The notes: generated from the letters alone by a model not told the origin. Shown: positions 17,014-25,342, numbered from the stretch's first letter. The stretch: DNA of 41,414 nucleotides from an uncultured Lentisphaeria bacterium (GCA_945827525.1 CALZPA010000002.1:1-41414); one strand, 5' to 3'. Numbers and translations: made by a program.

Positions 17014-17697
17014 ATGAGCAGACGGCGTTTTACCCTGATTGAGCTTCTCGTGGTCATCGCGATCATCGCAATCCTGGCGGCGATGCTGCTGCCGGCGCTG
17101 TCGAAGGCGCGGGAGAAGGCCCGCACCATCAGCTGCGTCAGCGGCTGCAAGCAGATTGGGCTCGCCCTGACGATGTATGTGCAGGACTACGGCGACATGT
17201 TCCCGCCGCTCAACGGCCTGCACGCCAGCGGCTCCGGCTGGGAGGCCAAGGCCTGCACCTTCCGCACCGTCCTCAACGCCTATGTCGGCGACCGCAAGGT
17301 CTGGCTCTGCCCGGCCGACACCAACTCCTCCTCCTACGACAACCTCAGTCTTGTCATGGTCTCCGGCAGCGTGGATGACGCCAAGCTCAACGTCTCCTAC
17401 GCCGCCAACTACTACGTCCACGGCGACACGCCCGTCTCCCTCAATGTCGTCAGATACCCGTCCCAGCTCGTCTTCAGCGCCGACCAGGTCGACAGCAACT
17501 ACCGATGCATCAACTCGAACGCCGACACGACGAAGCGCCAGTTGGGACAGGGAACGGTTCCCATGCGCCACAATGAGATGGCCACCATGGTCTTCATGGA
17601 CGGCCATGCGGAGTCCGTCAAGGCCCTGAAGGCGTACCAGTGCACCCTGTCAACCTCCTCCACCGAGGACCGCCGCATGTGGAACCCCAATCTCTGA
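17014..17697 (+). CDS. Pseudopilin, second of a tandem pair
   Basis: The 227-residue protein starts [12 protein letters not shown] (Arg before the Phe, Glu5 present) and ends in [14 protein letters not shown] and a DRRMWNP tail. It is a close paralogue of the preceding gene along its whole length. A strong AGGAGG sits 7 nt before the ATG. It has its own good promoter, and a hairpin on the other strand (17725-17772) follows. The variable central region would be exposed outside the membrane if the protein is assembled like other pseudopilins. Confidence 0.88.
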   Translation: MSRRRFTLIELLVVIAIIAILAAMLLPALSKAREKARTISCVSGCKQIGLALTMYVQDYGDMFPPLNGLHASGSGWEAKACTFRTVLNAYVGDRKVWLCPADTNSSSYDNLSLVMVSGSVDDAKLNVSYAANYYVHGDTPVSLNVVRYPSQLVFSADQVDSNYRCINSNADTTKRQLGQGTVPMRHNEMATMVFMDGHAESVKALKAYQCTLSTSSTEDRRMWNPNL

Positions 17698-17724
17698 GGG
17701 GCCATTGAGGAAGTCCGCAAAACA

Positions 17725-17772
17725 CAAAAAAACACTCGGAAGGGAGTCGGAGCAGTCTCTTTTCCGAGTGTT
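17725..17772 (-). terminator. Terminator of the Septu-like operon
   Basis: On the minus strand AACACTCGGAA pairs with TTCCGAGTGTT (arms at 17762-17772 and 17731-17741), followed by a run of T residues. The 20-nt loop can form a further small hairpin. It lies 26 bp beyond the stop of the HNH gene and may also block read-through from the plus-strand pilin. Confidence 0.8.
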
Positions 17773-17797
17773 CTGTATGTATGAGTGTTCCGGAGGT

Positions 17798-18421
17798 TCA
17801 GTGGTCGAGAAAGACGCTTCTGATGGCGGAGATGTATTCGGGAGGTTCTGAATCAGGCGAGAGGCACTGTTGCAGAAAGAGGCTGAAGTCCTCGTCGGAG
17901 AGGTTCGGGTCAAGAAAAGTGTCTAGCGCAGCCTGGCGGCGGGCCACCAGCTTGGGGATATCGAGGTTGAGGTGGGCGATGGTTTCCCTTGCGGCCTGGT
18001 CATGTGCGTCTGCGGGGTGGATGTGTCCGTCTCCGGTGAAACGGAAACGCGAGGCGCAGTCGGGACTGAGAGGCGAGATGAGCAGTGTTTCGTCGAACCA
18101 GTTTCCCTTGGCGTTGCCGCAGTGGCAGGGGGCTCCCTTGCGGAGATTGCTCTGGCAGGAGCACAGTAGGTTCTGGAAGTCCAGTGAGAGTTCAGGATAG
18201 GATGCCTGGGGACGGAAGTGCTCGATGTGCGAGTCATTGTCTCTGAGCCTGCTTTCGCAGTAGCAGCAGAGCCCCTGCTGGTCTTTCATCAGTAGCCGCT
18301 TCAGCTCGCGTTTGACGTGCGAGGGCATATTTGCATAGGCGGGCTGCCAGTCTGGGGAGGCCATGGACTTCCAGTCGGCAAGCGCTTGCGGTTCCTGTGC
18401 TGACTTGTGGATGTGTCTCAT
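17798..18421 (-). CDS. ptuB: HNH nuclease, TIGR02646-like (Septu PtuB)
   Basis: The 207-residue protein has the TIGR02646-type HNH arrangement: CCYC at 52-55, then HIEHFRP (His65, His68), YPELSLDFQNLLCSC near 75-89, and a second Cys pair CHC at 99-101 before GNAKGNWFDE. This is the usual form of PtuB, the nuclease of the Septu anti-phage system. Its ATG overlaps the stop of the ATPase gene in an ATGA (18418-18421). PtuB is thought to cut DNA when released or directed by its ATPase partner. The same nuclease also occurs with retrons of the Ec78 type, but no reverse transcriptase is present here. Confidence 0.85.
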   Translation of the reverse strand: MRHIHKSAQEPQALADWKSMASPDWQPAYANMPSHVKRELKRLLMKDQQGLCCYCESRLRDNDSHIEHFRPQASYPELSLDFQNLLCSCQSNLRKGAPCHCGNAKGNWFDETLLISPLSPDCASRFRFTGDGHIHPADAHDQAARETIAHLNLDIPKLVARRQAALDTFLDPNLSDEDFSLFLQQCLSPDSEPPEYISAIRSVFLDH

Positions 18422-19662
18422 CGCCCGATCAGCTCCTTGCGTCGGATGAGTGTTTCCGCCTGAGTGAGTTCGGGGCCGGTGAAGCCGCGGTTTCGGAGTG
18501 CCGCGATGTCCTTTTGAGCCTGTTCGAGCTGGTGGTTTCCGATGTTCTGGAAGATGTTTAGGAGTGCTTGTGCCACCTCGTCAGGGTGTGTGGTCTGCAG
18601 GCCCATGAGGTCTTCGAGGATGCGTGTGCTGTTTTGTCCGTAGGCCTCCGAGGGTCTTTGCACGGCGAGTTCCTGTCCATCGTCGCTCAGCATGAAGAGG
18701 TTGGCGGGCTGGAGCTGATTGAGGACAAGGGGGGAATGGGTGGTGATGAAGAACTGGCAGTTGGGGAAGGTGTCCAGCAGGCGGGGAAGGATCATCCGCT
18801 GCCATTCGGGGTGCAGGTGCAGGTCGAGCTCGTCAATGAGGACGACGCCATGTCTGTGGAGGGGGTTGCCAGTCTGTCTGCCGTTGGCCATGGCGAGTCG
18901 TCGGGCGAGGTCTCCGATGAGTGCGAGCAGGCACTTTTCGCCATCGGAGAGCTGGTCGATGCGCAGGGTTCTGTCTGCCTTGGTGATTTCCATGCGGAGG
19001 GGTTCGCGGCGGACGGTGAGTCTGGCGTAGCCGGGCAGGATGCTTTCGACGGCCTGTCTGACGGCCTCCAGTTGTGCATCCGGGTCGGAGCCGGTGCCGT
19101 GGCGCAGGTTTTCGTTCTCGATGTCCTCGCGCTGGCGGAACCATTCGAAGAAGGTCCTGAAGTTGGCTGCGCTGGAGAGGGCGCTCTCGTAGGTGTTGAG
19201 GGGGCTGAAGTCGTGTTGTGTGCGGATGCGGAGGGGGATGTCGACCACGGCTCGCTGCACGGGGTAGTAGGCGAGGACGGGTACGGTTTCCTGCATCCTG
19301 CGGCTCAGTTCGGTGGCTTCGGCGAGGTTGGTTCTGGTGATGGGGTCGGGTGTGCCTGCACGGCGTTTGGCGAGTGTCCAGGTATAGCTGGCCGTGTCTG
19401 CCTTGGCCGTCAGGCTGATGGTCGCATGGCTGGCGCCGTTGCGGATGTCGAGGCGGGTGAGGTTTCGGCCTGTTCCTGTGGTCGAGCGGAGGCGTGCGGG
19501 CAACCAGGAGAGGAGGAGAGCCAATGCGTCAAGGACGGTGGTCTTTCCCGAGCCGTTCACGCCAAAGAAGACATTTGCGCGCGCATCGAAGGACAGGTCT
19601 CCGGAAAAGCGGATCTGTCTGGCACAGCGGAAATTCTCCAGGGTCAGTTGGGTGATGCGCAT
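18418..19662 (-). CDS. ptuA: AAA ATPase, OLD/RecF-like (Septu PtuA)
   Basis: The 414-residue ATPase has an SMC/RecF-type N terminus (MRITQLTLENFRCAR), Walker A GVNGSGKT (34-41), an ABC-like signature LSDGEKCLLAL and a Walker B VVLIDELDLHLHP followed by ITTHSP. No TOPRIM domain follows. Together with the overlapping HNH gene this is the Septu two-gene unit, in which the ATPase is proposed to sense infection and the nuclease to act. Codon choice and GC look less extreme than in the flanking genes, which would fit horizontal acquisition. AACGAGGA lies upstream of the ATG. Confidence 0.85.
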   Translation of the reverse strand: MRITQLTLENFRCARQIRFSGDLSFDARANVFFGVNGSGKTTVLDALALLLSWLPARLRSTTGTGRNLTRLDIRNGASHATISLTAKADTASYTWTLAKRRAGTPDPITRTNLAEATELSRRMQETVPVLAYYPVQRAVVDIPLRIRTQHDFSPLNTYESALSSAANFRTFFEWFRQREDIENENLRHGTGSDPDAQLEAVRQAVESILPGYARLTVRREPLRMEITKADRTLRIDQLSDGEKCLLALIGDLARRLAMANGRQTGNPLHRHGVVLIDELDLHLHPEWQRMILPRLLDTFPNCQFFITTHSPLVLNQLQPANLFMLSDDGQELAVQRPSEAYGQNSTRILEDLMGLQTTHPDEVAQALLNIFQNIGNHQLEQAQKDIAALRNRGFTGPELTQAETLIRRKELIGR

Positions 19663-19703
19663 GGGTGGATGTCCTCGTTGGCGGGAAATGGTTGTTTTGG
19701 CAT

Positions 19704-19740
19704 GGGGGTATCGGCTGGTCAGAGAGCAGCTGATGCCCCC
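19704..19740. other. 14-bp stem-loop between glycosidase and ptuA
   Basis: GGGGGTATCGGCTG (19704-19717) pairs with CAGCTGATGCCCCC (19727-19740). On plus-strand RNA the two mismatched positions become G-U wobbles, giving a full 14-bp stem; on minus-strand RNA they are mismatches. It lies 13 bp beyond the stop of the minus-strand glycosidase and 41 bp before ptuA. It may end or shield transcripts entering the Septu genes; no T-run is seen. Confidence 0.5.
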
Positions 19741-19753
19741 GTATGTCTCTGCC

Positions 19754-21484
19754 TCACATCAGCTTGAGAATGCGTGTCTCACCGGCCTGGAGGGTGAGGG
19801 TGAGGGTGTCGGAGACGGGGAGGTCGGCGGCGGCGGGGAGGAGCGGGCGGATGGCGCGCGGCTCGGGAAGCGTGATGCGCTTCGTGCCGGCCGTGTGGGC
19901 GTGGATGGCGAGGAGGGTGTCGCTGGCGTAGATGACGTCGTCGGAGTCTGTCCAGAGGTGGACGCCGGCGCGGCGGTAGAAGTCGCGGAGGGTGTCGGTG
20001 TTGAGGGAGGTGTGGGTGGTGGCGTCGAGGCAGAGGGTGGGGAGTTGCCACTGGCGGCAGCGTTCGAGGGCCTGGTCGAGTGCGGGGGTGTGGGCGGGCG
20101 CGAGGAAGACGAAGGCGCGGTAGCGTCCCTGGATGGCCTCGAAGTCGGCGACGTCGTAGATGTCGTAGGGTGCGCCGGCGAGTCCGAGTGGCGTTCGTCC
20201 GTGGTAGCAGATGGTCATGGCGAGTGGCTGGGTGTCGGGGGTGAGTTCGGCGTAGGCGTTCTCGTCGAGGATGACGGCGACCTGGGAGCGGCTGGAGCGT
20301 CGGCGGTCGTCGAGGTGCTGCTGTGCGAGGAGGAGGAGGTCACGCATTTCCTGCATGAGTTCTGGGGAGTCGAACCAGCCGCCCCACATGTCGAACCACC
20401 AGGAGTTGTAGCCGTGGGTGAGCTGGCGGGCGATGTTCTGGCGCAGGACCCAGCGGCTGAGGTCGGGTGTCTGGGGGCCTTGCCAGAGCGGGTAGTGGTA
20501 GGTGTTGGGCTCGATGCTGTTGGGGCGGCACTCGTCGGCGAAGCGTGTGAGGTGTGTGCGGGTGTCGAGTTCGGCGAAGTAGGCCTTGTCGTGGAGCTTG
20601 ACGGAGTCGAGGACGGTCATGGCTGGCCAGTCGAGGCCTGGGGCGCGCGTGTTCATGTAGGAGATGGGGGAGCAGAGGAAGTCGAGGTCGGGGCAGTCGA
20701 GCAGGCGCATGAGGGCGTGGTGCCCGGACTGCCACCAGGGCGTCTCGAGGGTGTAGCCGTAGAAGCTGCCGACGGCGAGTCGCCGGCCCGTCTCGCGCTT
20801 GACGACGGCGGCGAGGTCGGCGATGGTGTCGGCGACCTGGCGGCTGAGGAAGCGTCGGAACGCGGGGATGTCGTCGGGGTTGCCGCCCTCCTCTTGGAAG
20901 CGTCTTCTGGCGGCGGGGCCGACGCTGCCGGCCTGGTCGAAGGCGAACCACTCCTCGGTGTTGCCGCAGGCGATCTGGTACCCGCAGATGCTGTCGCGCC
21001 AGGGCTGCGCCTCGACGTGGGCGATGAGGCGGTGGAGCCATTCGGCGGCCTGCTGGCGGTAGATGAGCGAGGCGAAGGAGAGTCGTCGGCGCTCGGGGTG
21101 CTGGCGGCAGCCGGCGTCGTTGCACTCGTCGGGGTTCTCGTCCTCCCACCAGGCGGGCGGCGACATGTTGACGCGCGGGAAGATCATGGCCTCGGGGCAG
21201 GCCGCCAGGATGTCGGCGACGGACTGGTCGAAGGTGCTGTAGTCCTCCTGTCCCCGGACGCTGAAGATACCGGGCGAGAGCGGATGGAAGTAGGTGGTCT
21301 CGTTGATGGTCTGGTCGCCGAAGAAAGTGGCGAAGGTGAAGAGGCGGTATCCGGCCTCGGCGAAGTCGCGGTAGTGGTTGCGCTCCTCGAAGTAGGTGAT
21401 GTAGGCCAGCCCGGGAAGTGGCTTCCCGTTGACGAACAGCGTGGGCGCCTCGCCGTGGCGGGCGACGTGGGAGGTGACGGTCAT
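19754..21484 (-). CDS. Putative glycoside hydrolase, clan GH-A / GH42-like
   Basis: The 576-residue protein has TIM-barrel glycosidase features but no signal peptide, so it probably acts in the cytoplasm. Landmarks are AYITYFEERNHYRDFAEAGY at the start of the barrel, a candidate acid/base Glu177 or 178 in ACGNTEEW, and a candidate nucleophile Glu305 in AYFAELDTR. The pattern resembles GH42/GH35-like beta-galactosidases, with a C-terminal ~170-residue part like the GH42 trimerisation and beta domains. The exact family is uncertain. It starts 24 bp after the MurC-like gene and is probably the last gene of the hisA-led unit. Confidence 0.7.
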   Translation of the reverse strand: MTVTSHVARHGEAPTLFVNGKPLPGLAYITYFEERNHYRDFAEAGYRLFTFATFFGDQTINETTYFHPLSPGIFSVRGQEDYSTFDQSVADILAACPEAMIFPRVNMSPPAWWEDENPDECNDAGCRQHPERRRLSFASLIYRQQAAEWLHRLIAHVEAQPWRDSICGYQIACGNTEEWFAFDQAGSVGPAARRRFQEEGGNPDDIPAFRRFLSRQVADTIADLAAVVKRETGRRLAVGSFYGYTLETPWWQSGHHALMRLLDCPDLDFLCSPISYMNTRAPGLDWPAMTVLDSVKLHDKAYFAELDTRTHLTRFADECRPNSIEPNTYHYPLWQGPQTPDLSRWVLRQNIARQLTHGYNSWWFDMWGGWFDSPELMQEMRDLLLLAQQHLDDRRRSSRSQVAVILDENAYAELTPDTQPLAMTICYHGRTPLGLAGAPYDIYDVADFEAIQGRYRAFVFLAPAHTPALDQALERCRQWQLPTLCLDATTHTSLNTDTLRDFYRRAGVHLWTDSDDVIYASDTLLAIHAHTAGTKRITLPEPRAIRPLLPAAADLPVSDTLTLTLQAGETRILKLM

Positions 21485-21508
21485 GGCGGTGGTTCCTGGG
21501 AGGTGGGT

Positions 21509-22927
21509 TCAGTTCGAGGCGAGCTGAGCGGACCAGTCGCGCAGCGACGGGTCGCGTGCGCCCATGACGATGACGCAGGACGGGTGCGCCTGCGCCGCGA
21601 TGGCGCGGGTGGCCGCCTCGCGGGACAGCGCGACGGCGTTCAGGCCGCCGTCGCGGAGCTCGGCGGCCACCTCGTCCGAGGTGGGCGAGAAGGTCGCCGT
21701 GCCGCCGGCGTAGTAGACGGGAAGGAGAATCAGCGTGTCCGCCGCCGTCAGCGAGGCGGACAGCGACTCGCGCAGTTGGGCGCGGAAATTCCGCAGGGCG
21801 GAGAAGCCGTGGGGCTGGAAGACCGCGGTCAGCGGCGAGCCGAAGCGTTCGCGCGCGGTGGCCAGGGCGGCGGCGATCTTCTCCGGGTTGTGCGCGTAGT
21901 CGTTGATGACGGGGGTGCCGTCCGTACGGCTTCCCATCTGCTCGAAGCGCTGCCGGACGCCCCGGAAGGCGGCGATGGCCTCGCGTAGGCGCTCCGGCGT
22001 CTGCGCCTGCGGTAGCTTGAGCAGGCGGAGGAGGGCGAGGACGGCGCAGGCGTTGAGGGCGGAGTGGCGTCCGGACTGGGTGGTGTGGAAGCCCTCGCCG
22101 CAGGGGGGCGCGTCGAAGCGGATGCCGTTGGGGGAGGCGGCGTAGCCGAGGGGCGCGAGGACGTCAGGCGCGGGCTCTGGCCCGAAGGTCGCCAGCGGGA
22201 CGCCGCAGCCGTCGGCCAGGCCTGCGAGCTCGTCCAGGCAGGCGATGCCCTCGCGGCAGTGCCGCAGGAAGGTCGCGAAGACCTGCCGCAGCTCGTCCTG
22301 GCTGTAGTGGTCGTTGCCCACGTTGAGGAGGACGCCGTAGTGCGGCGTGAACTGGACCAGGCTCTTGTCGCTCTCGTCGACCTCGACGACGGCGAAGCGC
22401 GCGGCGGGGTCGGCGAGGAAGTTGCCGGGGAAGTCGGGCGTCTCGGCGGCGAGGTCATAGCCGCCGTTGACGAGGATGACCGGCTCGCCCAGGGCGCGCA
22501 GCGCCGCCGCCAGCCAGCCGGTCACGGAGGTCTTGCCGCACGAGCCCGCGACGGCGATCTGGCGGGTTCCTGTCCGGTCCAGCGCCTGAGCCAGGGCTCG
22601 GGCGCGGTGGATGACGGGCGTGTCGGGCGAGGCCGCCTTCAGGTCGGGGTTGCCCGGCTCGACGGCGTTCGAGATGACCAGTGCGTCAGGGCGCTCGGCG
22701 CGGACGCCGGAGCCGTCCTGTGGATGGAGCCGGATGCCCTGGCGGCGCAGACGCTCGTAGAGGTGCGCCTTGGAGGGGTCGTCGAGGCCGCGGTCGGAGC
22801 CGGCGACGTCATAGCCGAGATGGACGAGGAGCTGGGCGAGGGCGGAGACGCCGATGCCGCCGATGCCGACGCAGAAGAGTCGTGCGGGGGGCGGCGGCAG
22901 ACTGGGCTGCTGGGGGATGGTTTCCAT
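21509..22927 (-). CDS. MurC/Mpl-like Mur ligase
   Basis: The 472-residue protein has the three Mur ligase domains: an N-terminal Rossmann GIGGIGVSALA, the central ATP site GSCGKTS at 128-134 with Lys132, DESDKS and NVGNDH, and a C-terminal DYAHNPEKI followed by VFQPHGFSALRNF. The closest match is UDP-MurNAc:L-alanine ligase (MurC) or the murein-peptide ligase Mpl. The P-loop differs from the GTHGKT(T) usual in both, and the overall sequence looks divergent. It sits between an oxidoreductase and a glycosidase rather than in a cell-wall cluster, so it may not be the essential MurC. Confidence 0.75.
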   Translation of the reverse strand: METIPQQPSLPPPPARLFCVGIGGIGVSALAQLLVHLGYDVAGSDRGLDDPSKAHLYERLRRQGIRLHPQDGSGVRAERPDALVISNAVEPGNPDLKAASPDTPVIHRARALAQALDRTGTRQIAVAGSCGKTSVTGWLAAALRALGEPVILVNGGYDLAAETPDFPGNFLADPAARFAVVEVDESDKSLVQFTPHYGVLLNVGNDHYSQDELRQVFATFLRHCREGIACLDELAGLADGCGVPLATFGPEPAPDVLAPLGYAASPNGIRFDAPPCGEGFHTTQSGRHSALNACAVLALLRLLKLPQAQTPERLREAIAAFRGVRQRFEQMGSRTDGTPVINDYAHNPEKIAAALATARERFGSPLTAVFQPHGFSALRNFRAQLRESLSASLTAADTLILLPVYYAGGTATFSPTSDEVAAELRDGGLNAVALSREAATRAIAAQAHPSCVIVMGARDPSLRDWSAQLASN

Positions 22928-22948
22928 GGCGTGGTGTCTCCGTCCCGT

Positions 22949-24151
22949 TCAGAGCGTCCAGGGGGCGCGGTAGGGACGGACGAGCATGGCGTTGGCCTCG
23001 TCGTCGTTGACGAAGCGTTCGGCGGCGGGGTCCCACTGGAGGTGTCGTCCGAGTCTCATGGCGATGTTGGCGAGGTGGCAGCAGGTGGCGGAGCGGTGTC
23101 CGACCTCGGCGGGGCAGACGCAGGGCTTGCGTGAGCGGATGCAGTCGAGGAAGTTCTGCTGGTGGTTGGCGGAGACGTAGAGATGGACGTCGGAGGGCTT
23201 GAGTTCGGTCTGGGCGAGTTCGGGCGGGTTGGTGATGAGTCCGCCGGCGGTGTTCTGGTCCTGTGCGGCGCCGGCGCGCTTGACCTCGAGGTCGCCCTTC
23301 TCGCCGTGGAAGACGATTTTGCTGTCGCCGGTGACGCAGCGGACTTCGGTGCCGCAGGCGTAGCGGAGGTGGAAGTCGACCTTGGTGGCGGTGGTGAAGA
23401 GGCCCGAGGTGGGGAATTCGCCCTGTCCCCAGGCCTCGACGGGGCCGGCGTCGTCCATGCCGAGGGCCCACTGGACGATGTCGAGATGGTGTGCGCCGAA
23501 GTTGGTCACCTGTCCGCCGGAGTAGTCGAGGAGGAAGCGGAACTGGTAGTGGCAGCGCTGGACATGGTAGGGGACGGCGGGCGCCGGCCCCAGCCACAGG
23601 TCGTAGTCGAAGCCCTCCGGGACCGGCATCGGCTCCCAGGTCGGCTCGCAGAACTTGTTGTTCGGCGGAATCTCCACCTCAATCCAGGAGACCTTGCCCA
23701 GATAGCCGTTGCGGACCAGCTCGGCCGCGCGGCGGAACTGCGGCGCCGAGCGCTGCTGCGAGCCCGTCTGGAAGACGACGCCCGTCTCGGCGACCACCTC
23801 GCAGAGGCGGCGGCCCTCGGCGACGAACAGCGTCAGCGGCTTCTCGCAGTAGATGTCCTTGCCGCAGCGCGCCGCGTCGATGGCGATGGCCGTGTGCCAG
23901 TGGTCGGGGACGGTGATGACCACGGCGTCCACGCCCTCCCAGCGGTTCAGGTCGCGGAAGTCGTGGAATGTGCGGATGCGGCGGCCGTCGCCGTAGTGCT
24001 CCTCGACCAGGCGGCGTGCCTTGGCCAGGTTGCCGTCGTCCACGTCGCACAGCGCGGTGACGACGCAGTCGCGGTCGAGCGCGAAGAAGGACTTGAGGTT
24101 GTACGTGCCCTGATTGGCGGTGCCGATGAAGCCGAGACGGATTTTCTGCAT
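22949..24151 (-). CDS. Gfo/Idh/MocA family oxidoreductase
   Basis: The 400-residue protein starts with a Rossmann fold (IRLGFIGTANQG), has CEKPLTLFV with the conserved Lys near residue 110 and GAHHLDIVQWALG in the C-terminal domain. The form with WIEVEIPPN and LWLGPAP is typical of PVC-group members of this family. Substrate unknown, probably a sugar derivative. I use the ATG at 24151 (MQKIRLGF) instead of the upstream one that adds 14 residues. It is 21 bp from the MurC-like gene and 67 bp from hisA, all on the minus strand. Confidence 0.9.
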   Translation of the reverse strand: MQKIRLGFIGTANQGTYNLKSFFALDRDCVVTALCDVDDGNLAKARRLVEEHYGDGRRIRTFHDFRDLNRWEGVDAVVITVPDHWHTAIAIDAARCGKDIYCEKPLTLFVAEGRRLCEVVAETGVVFQTGSQQRSAPQFRRAAELVRNGYLGKVSWIEVEIPPNNKFCEPTWEPMPVPEGFDYDLWLGPAPAVPYHVQRCHYQFRFLLDYSGGQVTNFGAHHLDIVQWALGMDDAGPVEAWGQGEFPTSGLFTTATKVDFHLRYACGTEVRCVTGDSKIVFHGEKGDLEVKRAGAAQDQNTAGGLITNPPELAQTELKPSDVHLYVSANHQQNFLDCIRSRKPCVCPAEVGHRSATCCHLANIAMRLGRHLQWDPAAERFVNDDEANAMLVRPYRAPWTL

Positions 24152-24218
24152 GGCGGTGACTGGTTTTCTTGGGGGTGACAGTTCAGGGGGCAAGTGGGGG
24201 AAAAAGGAGGGCGGGCTG

Positions 24219-24998
24219 TCAGGGCTGGCGTCGCTGGCGGTCGAATTCGACGAGTTCGCGGTAGGCGATGCCCGTGCCGCCGAAGAGGTCGAGTGCGGAG
24301 CCGACCGTGACGTCGACGCGACCCTGGCCCAGGCGCTCCAGCAGCAGGACGTCCTCCATGGAGCGGGCGCCGCCCGCGTAGGTCACGGGCAGCGGGCAGT
24401 CCGAGGCCAGCAGCTCGGCCAGCACCGGGTCGATGCCGCGCTGCAGGCCCTCCACGTCCACCGCGTGAACCAGAAACTCGGAGCAGAATTCCGCTAGCTG
24501 ACGGAACGTGTCGGGACCCAGCGGGGACGGGCAGACGGACTGCCAGCGGTTGTACGCGACGTGGTAGCGGTCCTGGACGCGCCGGCAGGAGAGGTCCAGC
24601 ACCAGCCGCTCCGGGGGCACGGCGCGCGACAGCTCGCGCAGGCGCTGGAACGAGAGGCCGTCGCTGTCGAAGATGTAGGAGGTGACGATGACCTTGGCGG
24701 CGCCTTTGGCCAGCCAGTCGTGGGCGTTGAGCGGGCTGATGCCGCCGCCGACCTGAAGCAGCCCCGGATGCGCGGAGAGCGCCTCCTCCGCCGCCGCCTC
24801 GTTGCCTGGGCCGAGCATGATGACGTGCCCGCCCTCCAGGCCGTCGCGCCAGTAGAGGTCGGCGTAGTGCGCGGGCGGCAGTTCCGCCACGAAGTTGGTG
24901 GCGGGGGCGGAGCCGCCGCCGGGGACGTCGCGGAGCGTCCCGCCGACGATTTGCTTGACTTTGCCGTCGTGGAGGTCAATGCAGGGCCTGAAGCGCAT
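24219..24998 (-). CDS. hisA: HisA, ProFAR isomerase (eukaryotic-like type)
   Basis: The 259-residue (beta-alpha)8 protein begins MRFRPCIDLHDGKVKQ, with the catalytic Asp of the first strand, and has GGGISPLNAHDWL, LVLDLSCR and VTYAGGARSMEDV, where the second phosphate site lies. It resembles the HIS6-type HisA known from eukaryotes and some bacteria. The reaction is the fourth step of histidine biosynthesis, isomerising ProFAR to PRFAR. No other his gene is visible nearby. It is the first gene of a four-gene minus-strand run. The start at 24998 gives the normal family N terminus; a longer frame to 25202 has no support. Confidence 0.85.
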   Translation of the reverse strand: MRFRPCIDLHDGKVKQIVGGTLRDVPGGGSAPATNFVAELPPAHYADLYWRDGLEGGHVIMLGPGNEAAAEEALSAHPGLLQVGGGISPLNAHDWLAKGAAKVIVTSYIFDSDGLSFQRLRELSRAVPPERLVLDLSCRRVQDRYHVAYNRWQSVCPSPLGPDTFRQLAEFCSEFLVHAVDVEGLQRGIDPVLAELLASDCPLPVTYAGGARSMEDVLLLERLGQGRVDVTVGSALDLFGGTGIAYRELVEFDRQRRQP

Positions 24999-25046
24999 GG
25001 CTGAACTCACTTGCTGGGGGATTGGGAGGGGAAAGGGGCCTGGGCC

Positions 25047-25094
25047 GTGTCCAGGGGGGTTCTCTAATATAGCATGGTTGCCGTGCCTGGACAC
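25047..25094 (-). promoter_or_regulatory. Extended -10 promoter flanked by a 9-bp inverted repeat, upstream of hisA
   Basis: On the minus strand TGC-TATATT (-10 at 25066-25071) is a good extended -10 element without a clear -35. It is bracketed by GTGTCCAGG (25047-25055) and CCTGGACAC (25086-25094), perfect inverted 9-mers separated by 30 bp. Such spacing would suit a dimeric regulator or a large RNA/DNA loop around the promoter. Confidence 0.45.
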
Positions 25095-25151
25095 CGGGAC
25101 GCCGCCATTTTCTCGCCGGAAGCCCCTGACGGAAAAAAACGGTGGCCGCGC

Positions 25152-25179
25152 TTGCTTTCCGCGCAGGATGTGGTATGGT
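25152..25179 (+). promoter_or_regulatory. Probable promoter of the tRNA-Ser gene
   Basis: TTGCTT (25152-25157) and TATGGT (25174-25179) are 16 bp apart, with the tRNA starting 35 bp further on. The match is fair rather than strong. Confidence 0.5.
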
Positions 25180-25214
25180 AAGGCCTTGTCATGCCCAAAC
25201 ATTCAGTTCGACGC

Positions 25215-25303
25215 GGAGAGATGCCGGAGTGGTCGAACGGGACGGTCTCGAAAACCGTTATAGGCTTTGCCTATCCAGGGTTCGAATCCCTGTCTCTCCG
25301 CCA
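25215..25303 (+). tRNA. tRNA-Ser (anticodon CGA)
   Basis: The 89-nt gene folds as a class II tRNA: acceptor GGAGAGA/TCTCTCC, anticodon arm ACGGT-CTCGAAA-ACCGT with anticodon CGA, a long variable arm TAGGC-TTT-GCCTA, and a standard T arm CAGGG-TTCGAAT-CCCTG. G73 and the CCA end are encoded. It reads the UCG serine codon and is followed directly by a terminator. Confidence 0.97.
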
Positions 25304-25309
25304 TGCTTC

Positions 25310-25342
25310 CCTCGGAAACGTCGCCGTTGCCGAGGTTTTTTT
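25310..25342 (+). terminator. Rho-independent terminator of tRNA-Ser
   Basis: CCTCGG (25310-25315) pairs with CCGAGG (25330-25335), with inner AACG/CGTT pairing, and is followed by seven T residues. It starts 7 bp after the tRNA 3' end. Confidence 0.92.

Noticed and set aside
17798-19662. Retron (reverse transcriptase with ATPase and HNH effector)
   Set aside because: The ATPase-HNH pair also occurs with retrons, but no reverse transcriptase motif (YADD) or msr/msd-like stretch is seen on either side.
25215-25303. tRNA-Ser as an integration site for the genes after it
   Set aside because: I looked for a repeat of the tRNA 3' end downstream and saw none, and no integrase gene is present.
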